Shown here: in pieces, positions 50,293 through 62,850 of the stretch
Layout of the letters: the number at the start of each line of letters is the position of its first letter
Numbering within the stretch: position 1 is the stretch's first letter
Assembly (NCBI GenBank): GCA_920105625.2
Contig: CAKKTE020000204.1
Span: 981,385 to 1,045,384 of the forward strand
Reading direction: 5' to 3'
Source of the DNA: Clusia tigrina
Taxonomy: Eukaryota; Arthropoda; Insecta; Diptera; Clusiidae
DNA: 64,000 bases
The notes under the pieces: model-generated
Told to the model about the DNA's origin: nothing
Database searches by the model: none
The model's input: only the letters and a program-made list of their open reading frames with translations
Made by a program: the position numbers and the translations under genes

Positions 50293-53200
50293 TTTGTATG
50301 TTGCAAACTTTGAAAGGTGTAGAACGTACCGTATAGAAGTTAGGACCATTTGAAGTTTTATCAGTGTTTGATTTGGGACTCAAGGGTAGCATAGCTTTGA
50401 GCGATAGCTTAAATTGACAAGAGGCTCGAGTACTTTATTGCTACAAAATTTCAAGGTCTTATGACGCTCCAGTAAAAAGTTACAAGCATTTGTATGTTGC
50501 AAACTTTGATAGGTGTAGGACGTACCGTATAGGTGTAGGACGTACCGTATATATATAGAAGTTAGGGCCATTTGAAGTTTTATCATTGTTTGATTTGGGA
50601 CTCAAGGGTAGCATAGCTTTGAGCGATGGCTTAAATTGACAAGAGGCTCGAATACTTTATTGTTACAAAAGTTCAAGGTTTTATGACGCTCCAGTAAAAA
50701 GTTACAAGCATTTGTATGTTGCAAACTTTGATAGATGTAGGACGTACCGTATAGAAGTAAGCGCCTTTGAAGTTTTATCAGTGTTTGATTTGGGACTCAA
50801 GGGTAGCATAGCTTTGAGCGATAACTTAAATTGACAAGAGGCTCGAGTATTTTATTGTTACAAAATTTCAAGGTCTTATGACGCTCCAGTAAAAAGTTAC
50901 AAGCATTTGTATGTTGCAAACTTTGATAGGTGTAGGACGTACCGTATAGAAGTTAGGGCCATTTAAAGTTTTATCATTGTTTCATTTGGGACTCAAGGGT
51001 AGCATAGCTTTGAGCGATGGCTTAAATTGACAAGAGGCTCGAGTACTTTATTGTTACAAAATTTCAAGGTTATATGACGCACCAGTCAAAAGTTACAAGC
51101 ATTTGTATGTTGCAAACTTTGATAGGTGTAGGACGTACGGTATAGTAGTTAGGGCCATTTGAAGTTTTATCAGTGTTTGATTTGGGACTCAAGGGTAGCA
51201 TAGCTTTGAGCGATAACTTAAATTGACAAGATGCTCGAGTACTTTACTGTTAAAAAATTTCAAGGTTTTATGACGCTCCAGTAAAAAGTTACAAGCATTT
51301 GTATGTTGCAAACTTTTATAGGTGTAGGTCGTACTGTCTAGAATTTAGGGCCATTTGAAGTTTTATCAGTATTTGATTTGGGACTCAAGGGTAGCACTGC
51401 TTTGAGCGATGGCTTAAATTGACAAGAGGCTCGAGTAATTTATTGTTACAAAATTTCATGGTTTTATGACGCTCCAGTAAAAAGTTAGAAGCATTTGTAT
51501 GTTGCAAACTTTGATAGGTGTAGAACGTACCGTATAGAAGTAAGCCCCATTTGAAGTTTTATCAGTGTTTGATTTGGGACTCAAGGGTAGCATAGCTTTG
51601 AGCGATAACTTAAATTGACAAGAGGCTCGAGTACTTTATTGTTACAAAATTTCAAGGTTTTACGACGCTCCAGTAAAAAGTTACAATTGTTTGTATGTTA
51701 CAAAATTTGATAGGTGTAGGACGTACCGTATAGAAGTTAGGGCCATTTGAAGTTTTATCAGTGTTTAATTTGGGACTCAAGGGTACCATAGCTTTGAGCG
51801 ATAGCTTAAATTGACAAGACGCTCGAGTACTTTATTGTTACAAAATTTCAAGGTTTTATGACGCTCCAATAAAAAGTTACAAGCATTTGTATGTTGCAAA
51901 TTTTGATAGGTGTACGACGTACTGTATAGAAGTTAGGGCCATTTGAAGTTTTATCAGTGTTTGATTTGGGACTCAAGGGTAGCATAGCTTTGAGCGATGG
52001 CTTAAATTGACAAGAGGCTCGAGTACTTTATTCTTAAAAAATTTCAAGGTTTTTTGAAGCTCCAGTGAAAAGTTACAAGCATTTGTATGTTGCAAACTTT
52101 GATAGGTGTAGGACGTACCGTATAGAAGTTAGGGCCATTTGAAGTTTTATCATTGTTTGATTTGGGACTCAAGGGTAGCATAGCTTTGAGCGATGGCTTA
52201 AATTGACAAGAGGCTCGAATACTTTATTGTTACAAAAGTTCAAGGTTTTATGACGCTCCAGTAAAAAGTTACAAGCATTTGTATGTTGCAAACTTTGATA
52301 GATGTAGGACGTACCGTATAGAAGTAAGCGCTTTTTGAAGTTTTATCAGTGTTTGATTTGGGACTCAAGGGTAGCATAGCTTTGAGCGATAACTTAAATT
52401 GACAAGAGGCTCGAGTATTTTATTGTTACAAAATTTCAAGGTCTTATGACGCTCCAGTAAAAAGTTACAAGCATTTGTATGTTGCAAACTTTGATAGGTG
52501 TAGGACGTACCGTATAGAAGTTAGGGCCATTTAAAGTTTTATCATTGTTTCATTTGGGACTCAAGGGTAGCATAGCTTTGAGCGATAGCTTAAATTGACA
52601 AGAGGCTCGAGTACTTTATTGTTACAAAATTTCAAGGTTTTATGAAGCTCCAATGAAAAGTTATAAGCATTTGTATGTTGCAAACTTTGATAGGTGTAGG
52701 GCGCACCGTATAGAAGTTATGGCCATTTGAAATTTTATCAGTGTTTGATTTGGGACTCAAGGGTAGCGTAGCTTTGAGCGATAGCTTAAATTGACAAGAG
52801 GCTCGAGTACTTTATTGTTACAAAATTTCAAGGTTTTATGACGCTACAGTAAAAAGTTACAAGCATTTGTATGTTGCAAACTTTGATAGGTGTAGGACGT
52901 ACTGTATAGAAGTTAGGGCCGCTTGAAGTTTTATCAGTGTTTGATTTGGGACTCAGGTGTAGCATAGCTTTGAGCGATGGGTTAAATTGACAAGAGGCTC
53001 GAGTACTTTATTGTTACAAAATTTCAAGGTTTAATGAAGCTCCACTGAAAAGTTATAAGCATTTGTATGTTGCAAACTTTGATAGGTGTAGGACGCACCG
53101 TATAGAAGTTATGGCCATTTGAAATTTTATCAGTGTCTGATTTGGGACTCAAGGGTAGCGTAGCTTTGAGCGATAGCTTAAATTGACAAGAGGCTCGAGT

Positions 53201-56200
53201 ACTTTATTGTTACAAAATTTCAAGGTTATATGACGCACCAGTCAAAAGTTACAAGCATTTGTATGTTGCAAACTTTGATAGGTGTAGGACGTACGGTATA
53301 GTAGTTAGGGCCATTTGAAGTTTTATCAGTGTTTGTTTTGGGACTCAAGGGTAGCATAGCTTTGAGCGATAACTTAAATTGACAAGATGCTCGAGTACTT
53401 TACTGTTAAAAAATTTCAAGGTTTTATGACGCTCCAGTAAAAAGTTACAAGCATTTGTATGTTGCAAACTTTTATAGGTGTAGGTCGTACTGTCTAGAAT
53501 TTAGGGCCATTTGAAGTTTTATCAGTGTTTGATTTGGGACTCAAGGGTAGCACTGCTTTGAGCGATGGCTTAAATTGACAAGAGGCTCGAGTAATTTATT
53601 GTTACAAAATTTCATGGTTTTATGACGCTCCAGTAAAAAGTTAGAAGCATTTGTATGTTGCAAACTTTGATAGGTGTAGAACGTACCGTATAGAAGTAAG
53701 CCCCATTTGAAGTTTTATCAGTGTTTGATTTGGGACTCAAGGGTAGCATAGCTTTGAGCGATAACTTAAATTGACAAGAGGCTCGAGTACTTTATTGTTA
53801 CAAAATTTCAAGGTTTTACGACGCTCCAGTAAAAAGTTACAAGCATTTGTATGTTGCAAAATTTGATAGGTGTAGGACGTACCATATAGAAGTTAGGGCC
53901 ATTTGAAGTTTTATCAGTGTTTAATTTGGGACTCAAGGGTACCATAGCTTTGAGCGATAGCTTAAATTGACAAGACGCTCGAGTACTTTATTGTTACAAA
54001 ATTTCAAGGTTTTGTGACGCTCCAATAAAAAGTTACAAGCATTTGTATGTTGCAAATTTTGATAGGTGTACGACGTACTGTATAGAAGTTAGGGCCATTT
54101 GAAGTTTTATCAGTGTTTGATTTGGGACTCAAGGGTAGCATAGCTTTGAGCGATGGCTTAAATTGACAAGAGGCTCGAGTACTTTATTCTTAAAAAATTT
54201 CAAGGTTTTTTGAAGCTCCAGTGAAAAGTTACAAGCATTTGTATGTTGCAAACTTTGATAGGTGTAGGACGTACCGTATAGAAGTTAGGGCCATTTGAAG
54301 TTTTATCATTGTTTGATTTGGGACTCAAGGGTAGCATAGCTTTGAGCGATGGCTTAAATTGACAAGAGGCTCGAATACTTTATTGTTACAAAAGTTCAAG
54401 GTTTTATGACGCTCCAGTAAAAAGTTATAAGCATTTGTATGTTGCAAACTTTGATAGATGGAGGACGTACCATATAGAAGTAAGCGCCTTTTGAAGTTTT
54501 ATCAGTGTTTGATTTGGGACTCAAGGGTAGCATAGATTTGAGCGATAACTTAAATTGACAAGAGGCTCGAGTATTTTATTGTTACAAAATTTCAAGGTCT
54601 TATGACGCTCCAGTAAAAAGTTACAAACATTTGTATGTTCCAAACTTTGATAGGTGTAGGACGTACCGTATAGAAGTTAGGGCCATTTGAAGTTTTATCA
54701 TTGTTTCATTTGGGACTCAAGGGTAGCATAGCTTTGAGCGATAGCTTAAATTGACAAGAGCCTCGAGTACTTTATTGTTACAAAATTTCAAGGTTTTATG
54801 AAGCTCCACTGAAAAGTTATAAGCATTTGTATGTTGCAAACTTTGATAGGTGTAGGGCGCACCGTATAGAAGTTATGGCCATTTGAAATTTTATCAGTGT
54901 TTGATTTGGGACTCAAGGGTAGCGTAGCTTTGAGCGATAGCTTAAATTGACAAGAGGCTCGAGTACTTTATTGTTACAAAATTTCAAGGTTTTATGACGC
55001 TACAGTAAAAAGTTACAAGCATTTGTATGTTGCAAACTTTGATAGGTGTAGGACGTACTGTATAGAAGTTAGGGCCGCTTGAAGTTTTATCAGTGTTTGA
55101 TTTGGGACTCAGGGGTAGCATAGCTTTGAGCGATGGCTTAAATTGACAAGAGGCTCGAGTACTTTATTGTTACAAAATTTCAAGGTTTTATGAAGCTCCA
55201 CTGAAAAGTTATAAGCATTTGTATGTTGCAAACTTTGATAGGTGTAGGACGCACCGTATAGAAGTTATGGCCATTTGAAATTTTATCAGTGTTTGATTTG
55301 GGACTCAAGGGTAGCGTAGCTTTGAGCGATAGCTTAAATTGACAAGATGCTCGAGTACTTTATTGTTACAAAATTTCAAGGTTTTATGAAGCTCCAGTAA
55401 AAAGTTACAAGCATTTGTATGTTGCAAACTTTGATAGGTGTAGGACGTACCGTATCGAAGTTAGGGCCATTTGAAGTTTTATCAGTGTTTGATTTGGGAC
55501 TCAAGGGTAGCATAGCCTTGAGCGATAACTTAAATTGACAAGCGGCTTGAGTACTTTATTGTTACAAAATTTGAAGGCTTTATGACGCTCCAGTAAAAAG
55601 TTACAAGCATTTGTATGTTGCAAACTTTGATAGGTGTAGGACGCTCCGTATAGAAGTAAGCGCCATTTGAAGTTTTATCAGTGTTTGATTTGGGACTCAA
55701 GGGTAGCATAGATTTGAGCGATAACTTAAATTGACAAGATGCTCTAGTACTTTACTGTTACAAAAATTTCAAGTTTTATGACGCTCCAGTAAAAAGTTAC
55801 AAGCATTTGTATGTTGCAAACTTTGATAGGTGTAGGACGCTCCGTATAGAAGTAAGCGCCATTTGAAGTTTTATCAGTGTTTGATTTGGGACTCAAGGGT
55901 AGCATAGCTTTGAGCGATAACTTAAATTGACAAGAGGCTCAAGTACTTTATTGTTACAAACTTTCAAGGTTTTATGACGCACCAGTAAAAAGTTACAAGC
56001 ATTTGTATGTTGCAAATTTTGATATGTGTAGGACGTACGGTAAAGAAGTTAGGGCCATTTGAAGTTTTATCAGTGTTTGATTTGGGACTCAAGGGTAGTA
56101 CTGCTTTGAGCGATGGCTTAAATTGACAAGAGGCTCGAGTACTTTATTGTTACAAAATTTCAAGGTTTCATGACGCTCCAATAAAAAGTTACAAGCATTT

Positions 56201-59200
56201 GTATGTTGCAAACTTTGAAAGGTGTAGAACGTACCGTATAGAAGTTAGGGCCATTTGAAGTTTTATCAGTGTTTGATTTGGGACTCAAGGGTAGCATAGC
56301 TTTGAGCGATAGCTTAAATTGACAAGAGGCTCGAGTACTTTATTGCTACAAAATTCAAGGTCTTATGACGCTCCAGTAAAAAGTTACAAGCATTTGTATG
56401 TTGCAAACTTGATAGGTGTAGGACGTACCGTATAGAAGTTAGGGCCATTTGAAGTTTTATCATTGTTTGATTTGGGACTCAAGGGTAGCATAGCTTTGAG
56501 CGATGGCTTAAATTGACAAGAGGCTCGAATACTTTATTGTTACAAAAGTTCAAGGTTTTATGACGCTCCAGTAAAAAGTTACAAGCATTTGTATGTTGCA
56601 AACTTTGATAGATGTAGGACGTACCGTATAGAAGTAAGCGCCTTTTGAAGTTTTATCAGTGTTTGATTTGGGACTCAAGGGTAGCATAGCTTTGAGCGAT
56701 AACTTAAATTGACAAGAGGCTCGAGTATTTTATTGTTACAAAATTTCAAGGTCTTATGACGCTCCAGTAAAAAGTTACAAGCATTTGTATGTTGCAAACT
56801 TTGATAGGTGTAGGACGTACCGTATAGAAGTTAGGGCCAGTTAAAGTTTTATCATTGTTTCATTTGGGACTCAAGGGTAGCATAGCTTTGAGCGATAGCT
56901 TAAATTGACAAGAGGCTCGAGTACTTTATTGTTACAAAATTTCAAGGTTTTATGAAGCTCCACTGAAAAGTTATAAGCATTTGTATGTTGCAAACTTTGA
57001 TAGGTATAGGGCGCACCGTATAGAAGTTATGGCCATTTGAAATTTTATCAGTGTTTGATTTGGGACTCAAGGGTAGCGTAGCTTTGAGCGATAGCTTAAA
57101 TTGACAAGAGGCTCGAGTACTTTATTGTTACAAAATTTCAAGGTTTTATGACGCTACAGTAAAAAGTTACAAGCATTTGTATGTTGCAAACTTTGATAGT
57201 TGTAGGACGTACTGTATAGAAGTTAGGGCCGCTTGAAGTTTTATCAGTGTTTGATTTGGGACTCAGGTGTAGCATAGCTTTGAGCGATGGGTTAAATTGA
57301 CAAGAGGCTCGAGTACTTTATTGTTACAAAATTTCAAGGTTTTATGAAGCTCCACTGAAAAGTTATAAGCATTTGTATGTTGCAAACTTTGATAGGTGTA
57401 GGACGCACCGTATAGAAGTTATGGCCATTTGAAATTTTATCAGTGTCTGATTTGGGACTCAAGGGTAGCGTAGCTTTGAGCGATAGCTTAAATTGACAAG
57501 AGGCTCGAGTACTTTATTGTTACAAAATTTCAAGGTTATATGACGCACCAGTCAAAAGTTACAAGCATTTGTATGTTGCAAACTTTGATAGGTGTAGGAC
57601 GTACGGTATAGTAGTTAGGGCCATTTGAAGTTTTATCAGTGTTTGATTTGGGACTCAAGGGTAGCATAGCTTTGAGCGATAACTTAAATTGACAAGATGC
57701 TCGAGTACTTTACTGTTAAAAAATTTCAAGGTTTTATGACGCTGCAGTAAAAAGTTACAAGCATTTGTATGTTGCAAACTTTTATAGGTGTAGGTCGTAC
57801 TGTCTAGAATTTAGGGCCATTTGAAGTTTTATCAGTGTTTCATTTGGGACTCAAGGGTAGCACTGCTTTGAGCGATGGCTTAAATTGACAAGAGGCTCGA
57901 GTAATTTATTGTTACAAAATTTCATGGTTTTATGACGCTCCAGTAAAAAGTTAGAAGCATTTGTATGTTGCAAACTTTGATAGGTGTAGAACGTACCGTA
58001 TAGAAGTAAGCCCCATTTGAAGTTTTATCAGTGTTTGATTTGGGACTCAAGGGTAGCATAGCTTTGAGCGATAACTTAAATTGACAAGAGGCTCGAGTAC
58101 TTTATTGTTACAAAATTTCAAGGTTTTACGACGCTCCAGTAAAAAGTTACAAGCATTTGTATGTTGCAAAATTTGATAGGTGTAGGACGTACCGTATAGA
58201 AGTTAGGGCCATTTGAAGTTTTATCAGTGTTTAATTTGGGACTCAAGGGTACCATAGCTTTGAGCGATAGCTTAAATTGACAAGAGGCTCGAGTACTTTA
58301 TTGTTACAAAATTTCAAGGTTTTATGACGCTCCAATAAAAAGTTACAAGCATTTGTATGTTGCAAATTTTGATAGGTGTACGACGTACTGTATAGAAGTT
58401 AGGGCCATTTGAAGTTTTATCAGTGTTTGATTTGGGACTCAAGGGTAGCATAGCTTTGAGCGATGGCTTAAATTGACAAGTGGCTCGAGTACTTTATTCT
58501 TAAAAAATTTCAAGGTTTTTTGAAGCTCCAGTGAAAAGTTACAAGCATTTGTATGTTGCAAACTTTGATAGGTGTAGGACGCACCGTATAGAAGTTATGG
58601 CCATTTGAAGTTTTATCAGTGTTTGATTTGGGACTCAAGGGTAGCATAGCTTTGAGCGATAGCTTAAATTGACAAGAGGCTTGAGTACTTTATTGTTACA
58701 AAATATCAAGGTTTTATGAAGTTCCAGTAAAAGTTACAAGCATTTGTATGTTGCAAACTTTGATAGGTGTAGGACGTACCGTATCGAAGTTAGTGCCATT
58801 TGAAGCTTTATCAGTGTTTGATTTGGGACTCAAGGGTACCATAGCTTTGAGCGATAACTTAAATTGACAAGAGGCTTGAGTACTTTATTGTTACAAAATT
58901 TGAAGGTTTTATGACGCACCAGTAAAAAGTTACAAGCATTTGTATGTTGCAAAATTTGATAGGTGTAGGACGTACCGTATAGAAGTTAGGGCCATTTGAA
59001 GTTTTATCAGTGTTTGATTTGGGACTCAAGGGTAGCATAGCCTTGAGCGATAACTTAAATTGACAAGAGGCTTGAGTACTTTATTGTTACAAAATTTGAA
59101 GGTTTTGTGACGCACCAGTAAAAAGTTACAAGCATTTGTATGTTGCAAATTTTGATAGGTGTAGGACGTACGGTATAGAAGTTAGGGCAATTTGAAATTT

Positions 59201-59526
59201 TATCAGTGTTTGTTTTGTGACTCAAGGGTAGCATAGCTTTGAGCGATAACTTAAATTGACAAGAGGCTCGAGTATTTTATTGTTACAAACTTTCAAGGTT
59301 TTATGACGCACCAGTAAAAAGTTACAAGCATTTCTATGTTGCAAATTTTGATATGTGTAGGACGTACGGTATAGAAGTTAGGGCCATTTGAAGTTTTATC
59401 AGTGTTTGATTTGGGACTCAAGGGTAGCATAGCTTTGAGCGATAACTTAAATTGACAAGATGCTCGAGTACTTTACTGTTAAAAAATTTCAAGGTTTTAT
59501 GACGCTCCAGTAAAAAGTTACAAGCA
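50293..59526 (+). repeat. Large HOR family G, unit 2 (9,234 bp, 47 monomers)
   Basis: It is collinear with unit 1 but lacks thirteen monomers: three near 51.0 kb, two near 55.95-56.1 kb and the second copy of the 8-monomer block. That arithmetic (60 - 3 - 2 - 8 = 47) agrees with the measured offset to unit 3 of 9,234 bp (47 x 196 plus 22), most of the excess being the 26-bp insertion at 50.53 kb. Two 1-bp losses near 56.35 and 56.41 kb also distinguish it. Confidence 0.83.
50531..50560 (+). repeat. 26-bp insertion: 20-bp micro-duplication plus ATATAT (unit 2)
   Basis: The monomer segment AGGTGTAGGACGTACCGTAT is present twice in succession and is followed by three extra AT dinucleotides before AGAAGTTAGGG. 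The counterpart at 38.75 kb lacks it. It also makes a slightly longer reverse-strand open frame (50,380-50,586), which I do not consider a gene. Confidence 0.9.
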
Positions 59527-59764
59527 TTTGTATGTTGCAAACTTTGAAAGGTGTAGAACGTACCGTATAGAAGTTAGGGCCATTTGAAGTTTTATCAGTG
59601 TTTGATTTGGGACTCAAGGGTAGCATAGCTTTGAGCGATAGCTTAAATTGACAAGAGGCTCGAGTACTTTATTGCTACAAAATTTCAAGGTCTTATGACG
59701 CTCCAGTAAAAAGTTACAAGCATTTGTATGTTGCAAACTTTGATAGGTGTAGGACGTACCGTAT

Positions 59765-59794
59765 AGGTGTAGGACGTACCGTATATATATAGAA
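59765..59794 (+). repeat. 26-bp insertion: same micro-duplication (unit 3)
   Basis: Identical in structure and position to the insertion 9,234 bp upstream, including the three AT dinucleotides. Independent origin is unlikely, so it marks the common ancestry of the start of units 2 and 3. Confidence 0.9.
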
Positions 59795-60939
59795 GTTAGG
59801 GCCATTTGAAGTTTTATCATTGTTTGATTTGGGACTCAAGGGTAGCATAGCTTTGAGCGATGGCTTAAATTGACAAGAGGCTCGAATACTTTATTGTTAC
59901 AAAAGTTCAAGGTTTTATGACGCTCCAGTAAAAAGTTACAAGCATTTGTATGTTGCAAACTTTGATAGATGTAGGACGTACCGTATAGAAGTAAGCGCCT
60001 TTTGAAGTTTTATCAGTGTTTGATTTGGGACTCAAGGGTAGCATAGCTTTGAGCGATAACTTAAATTGACAAGAGGCTCGAGTATTTTATTGTTACAAAA
60101 TTTCAAGGTCTTATGACGCTCCAGTAAAAAGTTACAAGCATTTGTATGTTGCAAACTTTGATAGGTGTAGGACGTACCGTATAGAAGTTAGGGCCATTTA
60201 AAGTTTTATCATTGTTTCATTTGGGACTCAAGGGTAGCATAGCTTTGAGCGATAGCTTAAATTGACAAGAGGCTCGAGTACTTTATTGTTACAAAATTTC
60301 AAGGTTTTATGAAGCTCCACTGAAAAGTTATAAGCATTTGTATGTTGCAAACTTTGATAGGTGTAGGGCGCACCGTATAGAAGTTATGGCCATTTGAAAT
60401 TTTATCAGTGTTTGATTTGGGACTCAAGGGTAGCGTAGCTTTGAGCGATAGCTTAAATTGACAAGAGGCTCGAGTACTTTATTGTTACAAAATTTCAAGG
60501 TTTTATGACGCTACAGTAAAAAGTTACAAGCATTTGTATGTTGCAAACTTTGATAGGTGTAGGACGTACTGTATAGAAGTTAGGGCCGCTTGAAGTTTTA
60601 TCAGTGTTTGATTTGGGACTCAGGTGTAGCATAGCTTTGAGCGATGGCTTAAATTGACAAGAGGCTCGAGTACTTTATTGTTACAAAATTTCAAGGTTTT
60701 ATGAAGCTCCACTGACAAGTTATAAGCATTTGTATGTTGCAAACTTTGATAGGTGTAGGACGCACCGTATAGAAGTTATGGCCATTTGAAATTTTATCAG
60801 TGTCTGATTTGGGACTCAAGGGTAGCGTAGCTTTGAGCGATAGCTTAAATTGACAAGAGGCTCGAGTACTTTATTGTTACAAAATTTCAAGGTTATATGA
60901 CGCACCAGTCAAAAGTTACAAGCATTTGTATGTTGCAAA

Positions 60940-62066
60940 CTTTGATAGGTGTAGGACGTACCGTATAGAAGTTAGGGCCATTTAAAGTTTTATCATTGTT
61001 TCATTTGGGACTCAAGGGTAGCATAGCTTTGAGCGATAGCTTAAATTGACAAGAGGCTCGAGTACTTTATTGTTACAAAATTTCAAGGTTTTATGAAGCT
61101 CCACTGAAAAGTTATAAGCATTTGTATGTTGCAAACTTTGATAGGTGTAGGGCGCACCGTATAGAAGTTATGGCCATTTGAAGTTTTATCAGTGTTTGAT
61201 TTGGGACTCAAGGGTAGCATAGCTTTGAGCGATAACTTAAATTGACAAGAGGCTCGAGTATTTTATTGTTACAAAATTTCAAGGTCTTATGACGCTCCAG
61301 TAAAAAGTTACAAGCATTTGTATGTTGCAAACTTTGATAGGTGTAGGACGTACCGTATAGAAGTTAGGGCCATTTAAAGTTTTATCATTGTTTCATTTGG
61401 CACTCAAGGGTAGCATAGCTTTGAGCGATAGCTTAAATTGACAAGAGGCTCGAGTACTTTATTGTTACAAAATTTCAAGGTTTTATGAAGCTCCACTGAA
61501 AAGTTATAAGCATTTGTATGTTGCAAACTTTGATAGGTGTAGGGCGCACCGTATAGAAGTTATGGCCATTTGAAATTTTATCAGTGTTTGATTTGGGACT
61601 CAAGGGTAGCGTAGCTTTGAGCGATAGCTTAAATTGACAAGAGGCTCGAGTACTTTATTGTTACAAAATTTCAAGGTTTTATGACGCCACAGTAAAAAGT
61701 TAAAAGCATTTGTATGTTGCAAACTTTGATAGGTGTAGGACGTACTGTATAGAAGTTAGGGCCGCTTGAAGTTTTATCAGTGTTTGATTTGGGACTCAGC
61801 TGTAGCATAGCTTTGAGCGATGGCTTAAATTGACAAGAGGCTCGAGTACTTTATTGTTACAAAATTTCAAGGTTTTATGAAGCTCCACTGAAAAGTTATA
61901 AGCATTTGTATGTTGCAAACTTTGATAGGTGTAGGACGCACCGTATAGAAGTTATCGCCATTTGAAATTTTATCAGTGTCTGATTTGGGACTCAAGGGTA
62001 GCGTAGCTTTGAGCGATAGCTTAAATTGACAAGAGGCTCGAGGACTTTATTGTTACAAAATTTCAA
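60940..62066 (+). repeat. Rearranged stretch: two successive back-steps totalling six monomers
   Basis: GACGTACCGTATAGAAG at 60,955 steps back to match 60,171 (784 bp, four monomers). Near 61,180 the sequence steps back a further 392 bp, so that GAGTATTTTATTG at about 61,256 matches about 60,080 (1,176 bp). Collinearity then holds to 62,066. The private change GACGCCACAGTAAAAAGTTA is near 61,684, and CTCAGCTGTAGC is near 61,796. Confidence 0.75.
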
Positions 62067-62850
62067 GGTTATATGACGCACCAGTCAAAAGTTACAAGCA
62101 TTTGTATGTTGCAAACTTTGATAGGTGTAGGACGTACGGTATAGAAGTTAGGGCCATTTGAAGTTTTATCAGTGTTTGATTTGGGACTCAAGGGTAGCAT
62201 AGCTTTGAGCGATAACTTAAATTGACAAGATGCTCGAGTACTTTACTGTTAAAAAATTTCAAGGTTTTATGACGCTCCAGTAAAAAGTTACAAGCATTTG
62301 TATGTTGCAAACTTTTATAGGTGTAGGTCGTACTGTCTAGAATTTAGGGCCATTTGAAGTTTTTTCAGTGTTTGATTTGGGACTCAAGGGTAGCACTGCT
62401 TTGAGCGATGGCTTAAATTGACAAGAGGCTCGAGTACTTTATTGTTACAAAATTTCAAGGTTATATGACGCACCAGTCAAAAGTTACAAGCATTTGTATG
62501 TTGCAAACTTTGATAGGTGTAGGACGTACGGTATAGAAGTTAGGGCCATTTGAAGTTTTATCAGTGTTTGATTTGGGACTCAAGGGTAGCATAGCTTTGA
62601 GCGATAACTTAAATTGACAAGATGCTCGAGTACTTTACTGTTAAAAAATTTCAAGGTTTTATGACGCTCCAGTAAAAAGTTACAAGCATTTGTATGTTGC
62701 AAACTTTTATAGGTGTAGGTCGTACTGTCTAGAATTTAGGGCCATTTGAAGTTTTATCAGTGTTTGATTTGGGACTCAAGGGTAGCACTGCTTTGAGCGA
62801 TGGCTTAAATTGACAAGAGGCTCGAGTAATTTATTGTTACAAAATTTCAT
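62067..62850 (+). repeat. 2-monomer tandem duplication (392 bp)
   Basis: GGTTATATGACGCACC is at 62,067 and 62,459, and the following GTACGGTATAGAAG, TTAAAAAATTTC, TTTTATAGGTG, GTCTAGAATTT and AGCACTGC repeat at the same 392 bp. Only the first copy carries TTTTTTCAGTG near 62,362, and only the second continues into GAGTAATTTATTG. Confidence 0.85.
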
